Shown piece by piece: positions 5,196-7,998 of a stretch of 7,998 bases of DNA (the first letter of the stretch is position 1; each line of letters begins with the position of its first letter). Both the position numbers and the translations under genes were made by a program. The notes beneath the pieces were generated by a model that ran no database searches, was not told the origin of the DNA, and worked only from the letters and a program-made list of their open reading frames with translations. Source of the DNA: Bacillota bacterium (GTDB lineage Bacteria; Bacillota; Clostridia; UBA1381); NCBI GenBank assembly GCA_021203665.1, contig JAJQAT010000032.1, positions 1 through 7,998 on the forward strand, read 5' to 3'.

Positions 5196-6866
5196 ATGTT
5201 AAACCAGCTTTCAATAAAAAATGTCGCCGTAATAGACAGGCTCGACGTTGATTTTCACGGCGGAGTAAGCGTATTGACGGGTGAAACGGGCGCGGGCAAG
5301 TCTATTATAATAGATTCAATCAATATGATTCTCGGCGGCAGAGCGAATAAGGAGCTTGTGCGCTACGGCACGGATAAGGCTGTGGTGCAGGGTGTTTTTG
5401 AAGCACCCAAAAGTGTGTGCGACGCTCTTGAAAGCAACGATATAGATGTTGACGGTGGCGAGGTCGTTATCACGAGGCAGATTACCAAGGACGGAAAGAG
5501 CGTTGCCAGGATTAACGGAATGGCGGTAACGCTGAATTTCCTGCGCTCTCTTGCGGACGAGCTTATAAATATACACGGTCAGCATGACAATCAGGCGCTT
5601 TTAACTCCGTCGCGTCATTCGGACTTTTTGGACGCTTACGCGGATAATGGGGAATATATTAATCAATATAAGGCAATATTATCAAAAAAGCGCGAAACCG
5701 AAAAAAAGATAGCGTCGCTTGAAATGGACGAGCAGGAGAAAATGCAAAGGATTGATTTGCTTGAATATCAGGTAAACGAAATAAAAACCGCGTCGCTTGA
5801 AAAGGGCGAGGAAGAGGATTTAAAAAAACAGCGCGATATATACGCCAACGCGGAGAGGATAACAAGCTCCGTAAGCGAGGCGTATCGTAATATTTACGGC
5901 GGCGACGAGGTACAGTCCGCGTATGACGGCATAAGCATAGCCGTGGACGCGATTTCCGGAATAAGCGATTTGGACCCGCGGCTCGGCGCCATATACGATT
6001 CCCTAAGCACCGTTATGTATACCCTTGAGGACACGGCTCACGAATTAAAGGAATTCGGAGACGGCATAGAGTTTGACGAGCAAACGCTTAACGATATAGA
6101 GGAACGCCTTGATTTAATTTCAAAGCTAAAGCGCAAATACGGCGGAAGCATTGAGGAAATTCTTGAATATCTCGCCAAGGCGGAAAAAAATTTAAACGAG
6201 ATAATGCTAAGCGACGAAAAGACAAACGAGCTTAAAGCCGAGCTTAAATCAATAACAAAGGATTTATCCGAAAAGGGAAGAGCGCTTTCCGGAAGAAGAA
6301 AAAAGGCGGCGCTTACGCTTGAAAAGGCTATAGAAAAGTCGCTTTGCGAGCTTAATATGGAAAAATCAAGGTTTTGCGTCAAGGTGGAATCCGGCAGTAC
6401 CTTTTATGAAAACGGTATGGATAAGGTGGAATTTTTGATAAGTGCAAATCCGGGTGAGCCGTTAAAGCCGCTTGCTAAAATAGCGTCGGGCGGCGAGCTG
6501 TCAAGGGTAATGCTCGCGATAAAATCCATACTTGCCGACAGCGATGGTGTGGACACCCTTATTTTTGACGAAATAGCCACCGGTGTTTCGGGAAAAGCGG
6601 CATTGAGTATCGCAAAAAAGCTTTCCGATATTGGCGCGAATAAGCAGGTAATATGTATAACGCATTTGCCGCAGCTTGCCGCTGCGGCGGATAATCATTA
6701 CCTTATAAGCAAGGATACCGACGGCGATATGGCGCTTACCACGCTGACGGAGCTTGACGAAGAGGGCAGAGAAAGCGAGCTTGCCAGAATAATTGACGGC
6801 GGCGAGGTGACGCAAACGGCATTGAGCCACGCGAGGGAAATGCTGAAAAACGCTAAGAGAAATTAA
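5196..6866 (+). CDS. recN: DNA repair protein RecN
   Basis: This SMC-like ATPase is recruited early to DNA double-strand breaks and promotes end cohesion and RecA-dependent repair. The product is 556 residues from ATG 5196, normal for RecN, opening with the family-typical MLNQLSIKNVAVID. The Walker A is GETGAGKS at 29-36. INIHGQHDNQALL follows, then a helical, charged coiled-coil region of about 155-385. The C-terminal ATPase half carries the signature SGGELSR at 431-437, Walker B TLIFDEIATG at 454-463, and the switch segment ICITHLPQLAAAADNHYLI. All motifs are intact. No LexA/SOS box of the GAAC-N4-GTTC type was seen in the upstream gap, so damage induction is not supported by sequence. The gap before it holds a foldback element. 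Confidence 0.96.
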   Translation: MLNQLSIKNVAVIDRLDVDFHGGVSVLTGETGAGKSIIIDSINMILGGRANKELVRYGTDKAVVQGVFEAPKSVCDALESNDIDVDGGEVVITRQITKDGKSVARINGMAVTLNFLRSLADELINIHGQHDNQALLTPSRHSDFLDAYADNGEYINQYKAILSKKRETEKKIASLEMDEQEKMQRIDLLEYQVNEIKTASLEKGEEEDLKKQRDIYANAERITSSVSEAYRNIYGGDEVQSAYDGISIAVDAISGISDLDPRLGAIYDSLSTVMYTLEDTAHELKEFGDGIEFDEQTLNDIEERLDLISKLKRKYGGSIEEILEYLAKAEKNLNEIMLSDEKTNELKAELKSITKDLSEKGRALSGRRKKAALTLEKAIEKSLCELNMEKSRFCVKVESGSTFYENGMDKVEFLISANPGEPLKPLAKIASGGELSRVMLAIKSILADSDGVDTLIFDEIATGVSGKAALSIAKKLSDIGANKQVICITHLPQLAAAADNHYLISKDTDGDMALTTLTELDEEGRESELARIIDGGEVTQTALSHAREMLKNAKRN

Positions 6867-6868
6867 AA

Positions 6869-6875
6869 GGGGAGG
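6869..6875 (+). promoter_or_regulatory. Ribosome binding site of the thioesterase gene
   Basis: GGGGAGG lies 7 bases before ATG 6883 and starts 3 bases after the recN stop, fixing the start codon and indicating cotranscription with recN. Confidence 0.75.
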
Positions 6876-6882
6876 AATACGG

Positions 6883-7353
6883 ATGCGGTCAAAATCAATG
6901 AAGGAGTCTTTTTCCGTGCTTGCGCAGATGGTTCTTCCCATGCAGGCAAATCCGGCGGGCAACGTCCACGGCGGAGAGATAATGAAAATGATGGACAGCG
7001 CGGCGGGAGTCGCCGCTCAAAAGCACGCGCATACAAATTGCGTAACCGCCAGGGTTGAGGAGCTGAACTTTAAAAAGCCGGTGCTTGTCGGCGAGCTTGT
7101 AACCTGTAAATCACAGGTTATATACGCGGGACATTCATCAATGGAGGTTTTCGTAACCGTTGAATCCGAGGATTTAATCACGGGCAAAAGGCAAATAGCG
7201 CTTACGGCGTTCTTTACAATGGTGTCGCTCGATAAAAACGGAAAACCGTCGCCGATACCGCCGCTTACCTATGACGAGGACAACGCTTACGAGGGCAAGC
7301 TGTACAAAGAGGGCGAAAAAAGATATAAATCCCATAACGAGAGAAAATCTTAA
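6883..7353 (+). CDS. Hot-dog acyl-CoA thioesterase (YciA/BACH type)
   Basis: This cytoplasmic enzyme of the hot-dog fold hydrolyses acyl-CoA thioesters to free acid and CoA. The 156-residue single-domain protein shows the family pattern: LPMQANPAGNVHGGEIMKMM, then DSAAGVAAQKHA, VTARVEELNFKKPVLVGE, YAGHSSMEV, and ALTAFFTMVSLD. Asn27 and Asp38 in the GNVHGG...MMD segment are the conserved residues expected at the active site. The C-terminal 25 residues are charged and probably flexible (YEGKLYKEGEKRYKSHN). Substrate preference (short, medium or long acyl chain) cannot be read from sequence. It follows recN by 16 bases and precedes smpB by 36 bases. No fatty-acid or CoA gene lies nearby, so the neighbourhood does not specify its role. 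Confidence 0.92.
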   Translation: MRSKSMKESFSVLAQMVLPMQANPAGNVHGGEIMKMMDSAAGVAAQKHAHTNCVTARVEELNFKKPVLVGELVTCKSQVIYAGHSSMEVFVTVESEDLITGKRQIALTAFFTMVSLDKNGKPSPIPPLTYDEDNAYEGKLYKEGEKRYKSHNERKS

Positions 7354-7389
7354 TACATTTTATTTGCGAAAAGCGGAAAGGAGATTGCC

Positions 7390-7863
7390 GTGTCGGGAAA
7401 AAAGGAAAGCAACAAAACGCTCGCGCAGAACAAAAAAGCGCGGCATGAATATTTTATATTGGAAACGATAGAGGCGGGCATTGAATTAGCCGGTACCGAG
7501 GTGAAGTCCGCGCGTCAGGGAAAGGTAAACCTCACCGACGCTTACGCGTCAATAAAAAACGGTGAGGTATTTATAAAGCAAATGAATATAAGCCCGTTTG
7601 AAAAGGGAAATATATTTAACCGCGACCCAATGCGCGACAGAAAGCTTTTGCTCCATAAAAAGGAAATATTAAAGCTCACGGGTCAGCTCCAGCAGGACGG
7701 CTATGCGCTTATACCTCTGTCCGTATACTTAAAAGGCTCGCTTATTAAGGTTTCCTTGGCGGTAGCAAAGGGCAAAAAGCTCTATGACAAGCGCGAGGAT
7801 ATTGCCAAAAAGGACGCCAGACGAAATATCGAACGCTCGCTCAAAAGCAATAACAGGTATTAA
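7390..7863 (+). CDS. smpB: SsrA-binding protein SmpB
   Basis: SmpB binds tmRNA and delivers it to ribosomes stalled on broken messages, starting trans-translation. The 157-residue protein has normal length. Landmarks are LAQNKKARHEYFILETIEAG at 11-30, GIELAGTEVKSAR at 30-42, VNLTDAYASI, NISPFEKGN, DRKLLLHKKEI at 83-93, LIPLSVYLKG and LAVAKGKKLYDKRE at 123-136. The basic C-terminal tail (131-157, RRNIERSLKS) is the part that becomes helical in the mRNA channel in known SmpB. The start is GTG 7390, with GGAG at 7380-7383 six bases upstream. smpB is often followed by ssrA in Firmicutes, but two terminators come next and no tmRNA 5' end is recognisable in the remaining 61 bases. Confidence 0.97.
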   Translation: MSGKKESNKTLAQNKKARHEYFILETIEAGIELAGTEVKSARQGKVNLTDAYASIKNGEVFIKQMNISPFEKGNIFNRDPMRDRKLLLHKKEILKLTGQLQQDGYALIPLSVYLKGSLIKVSLAVAKGKKLYDKREDIAKKDARRNIERSLKSNNRY

Positions 7864-7874
7864 CCATGAAACAG

Positions 7875-7898
7875 GCACGTTTTCGGACGTGCTTTTTT
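7875..7898 (+). terminator. Rho-independent terminator after smpB
   Basis: GCACGT at 7875-7880 pairs with ACGTGC at 7887-7892 around a six-base loop and is followed by six T. It starts 12 bases after the smpB stop and is the natural end of this transcription unit. Confidence 0.88.
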
Positions 7899-7911
7899 GA
7901 TGCGAAAAAAT

Positions 7912-7937
7912 AAAAACCGCACGGCTGTGCGGTTTTT
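7912..7937. terminator. Second, bidirectional terminator
   Basis: AAAAACCGCAC at 7912-7922 pairs exactly with GTGCGGTTTTT at 7927-7937, an 11-base-pair stem with a GGCT loop. The A-run and T-run flank a GC core, so it can stop transcription from either side. This suggests either a backup for smpB or an end for a convergent gene to the right. Confidence 0.85.
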
Positions 7938-7998
7938 GGGGTAATTGGTGGAGCAAAGGTCGCGCTGGTCGAACCCGTCAGATTCTAACAGAGACAGG
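7938..7998. other. Unassigned tail with a tRNA-like 3' end on the minus strand
   Basis: Read on the minus strand this segment contains GGGTTCGACC followed by CTCCACCA, which recall a T-loop and a CCA acceptor end. The bases around the TTCGA do not form a five-pair T-stem, so it is not a proper tRNA or tmRNA as read here. On the + strand CCCGTC at 7974-7979 and GACAGG at 7993-7998 could form the base of a hairpin (five of six pairs). The feature runs off the window, and I cannot name it. Confidence 0.25.

Noticed and set aside
7271..7471. Open frame spanning the thioesterase end and smpB start
   Set aside because: It is out of frame with both genes, has no ribosome binding site and resembles no family.
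7938..7998. Start of ssrA (tmRNA) following smpB
   Set aside because: The GGGG at 7938 invites this reading, but the expected tmRNA 5' sequence around TTCGACGGG is not present on the + strand.

Overview
The window is a stretch of chromosome from a Gram-positive member of the Clostridia. The evidence is the gene set and order (nadK-argR-recN, a secreted S41 protease with a peptidoglycan-binding tail, a DUF1934/YwiB-like protein), strong GGAGG-type ribosome binding sites, TTG and GTG starts, and moderate GC with AT-rich codon choice. Genus cannot be told from the sequence. All nine genes lie on the + strand, are tightly packed, and look like core chromosomal genes rather than accessory cargo.

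Layout. Bases 1-2168 hold the 3' part of ddl (D-Ala-D-Ala ligase), murI (glutamate racemase) and a DUF1934 protein; the three genes overlap end to start. Next come a secreted C-terminal processing protease (2174-3646), NAD kinase (3677-4519) and the arginine repressor ArgR (4542-4988). After a 207-bp gap come recN (5196-6866), a hot-dog acyl-CoA thioesterase (6883-7353) and smpB (7390-7863). Two intrinsic terminators (7875-7898 and 7912-7937) close the cluster. The last 61 bases are unexplained.

How the genes fit together. Ddl and MurI supply the two D-amino-acid inputs to the peptidoglycan stem peptide, D-Ala-D-Ala and D-Glu. The secreted protease, with its peptidoglycan-binding domain, acts at the same cell surface. 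NadK (NADP supply), ArgR (arginine control), RecN (double-strand break repair), the thioesterase and SmpB (ribosome rescue) are unrelated housekeeping functions that share a transcription unit or a few closely spaced ones.

The most unusual region is the argR-recN gap. It holds a 159-bp foldback sequence (4998-5156) bounded by imperfect inverted repeats (16 of 18 positions match). It is filled with three contiguous perfect hairpins, each with a three-base loop, followed by a longer imperfect hairpin. It sits between an AGGAG sequence at the argR stop codon and the recN start, as expected for a small MITE-like insertion or a structured RNA element within the operon. I found no sign of a new multi-gene system; this element is the best candidate for something undescribed.
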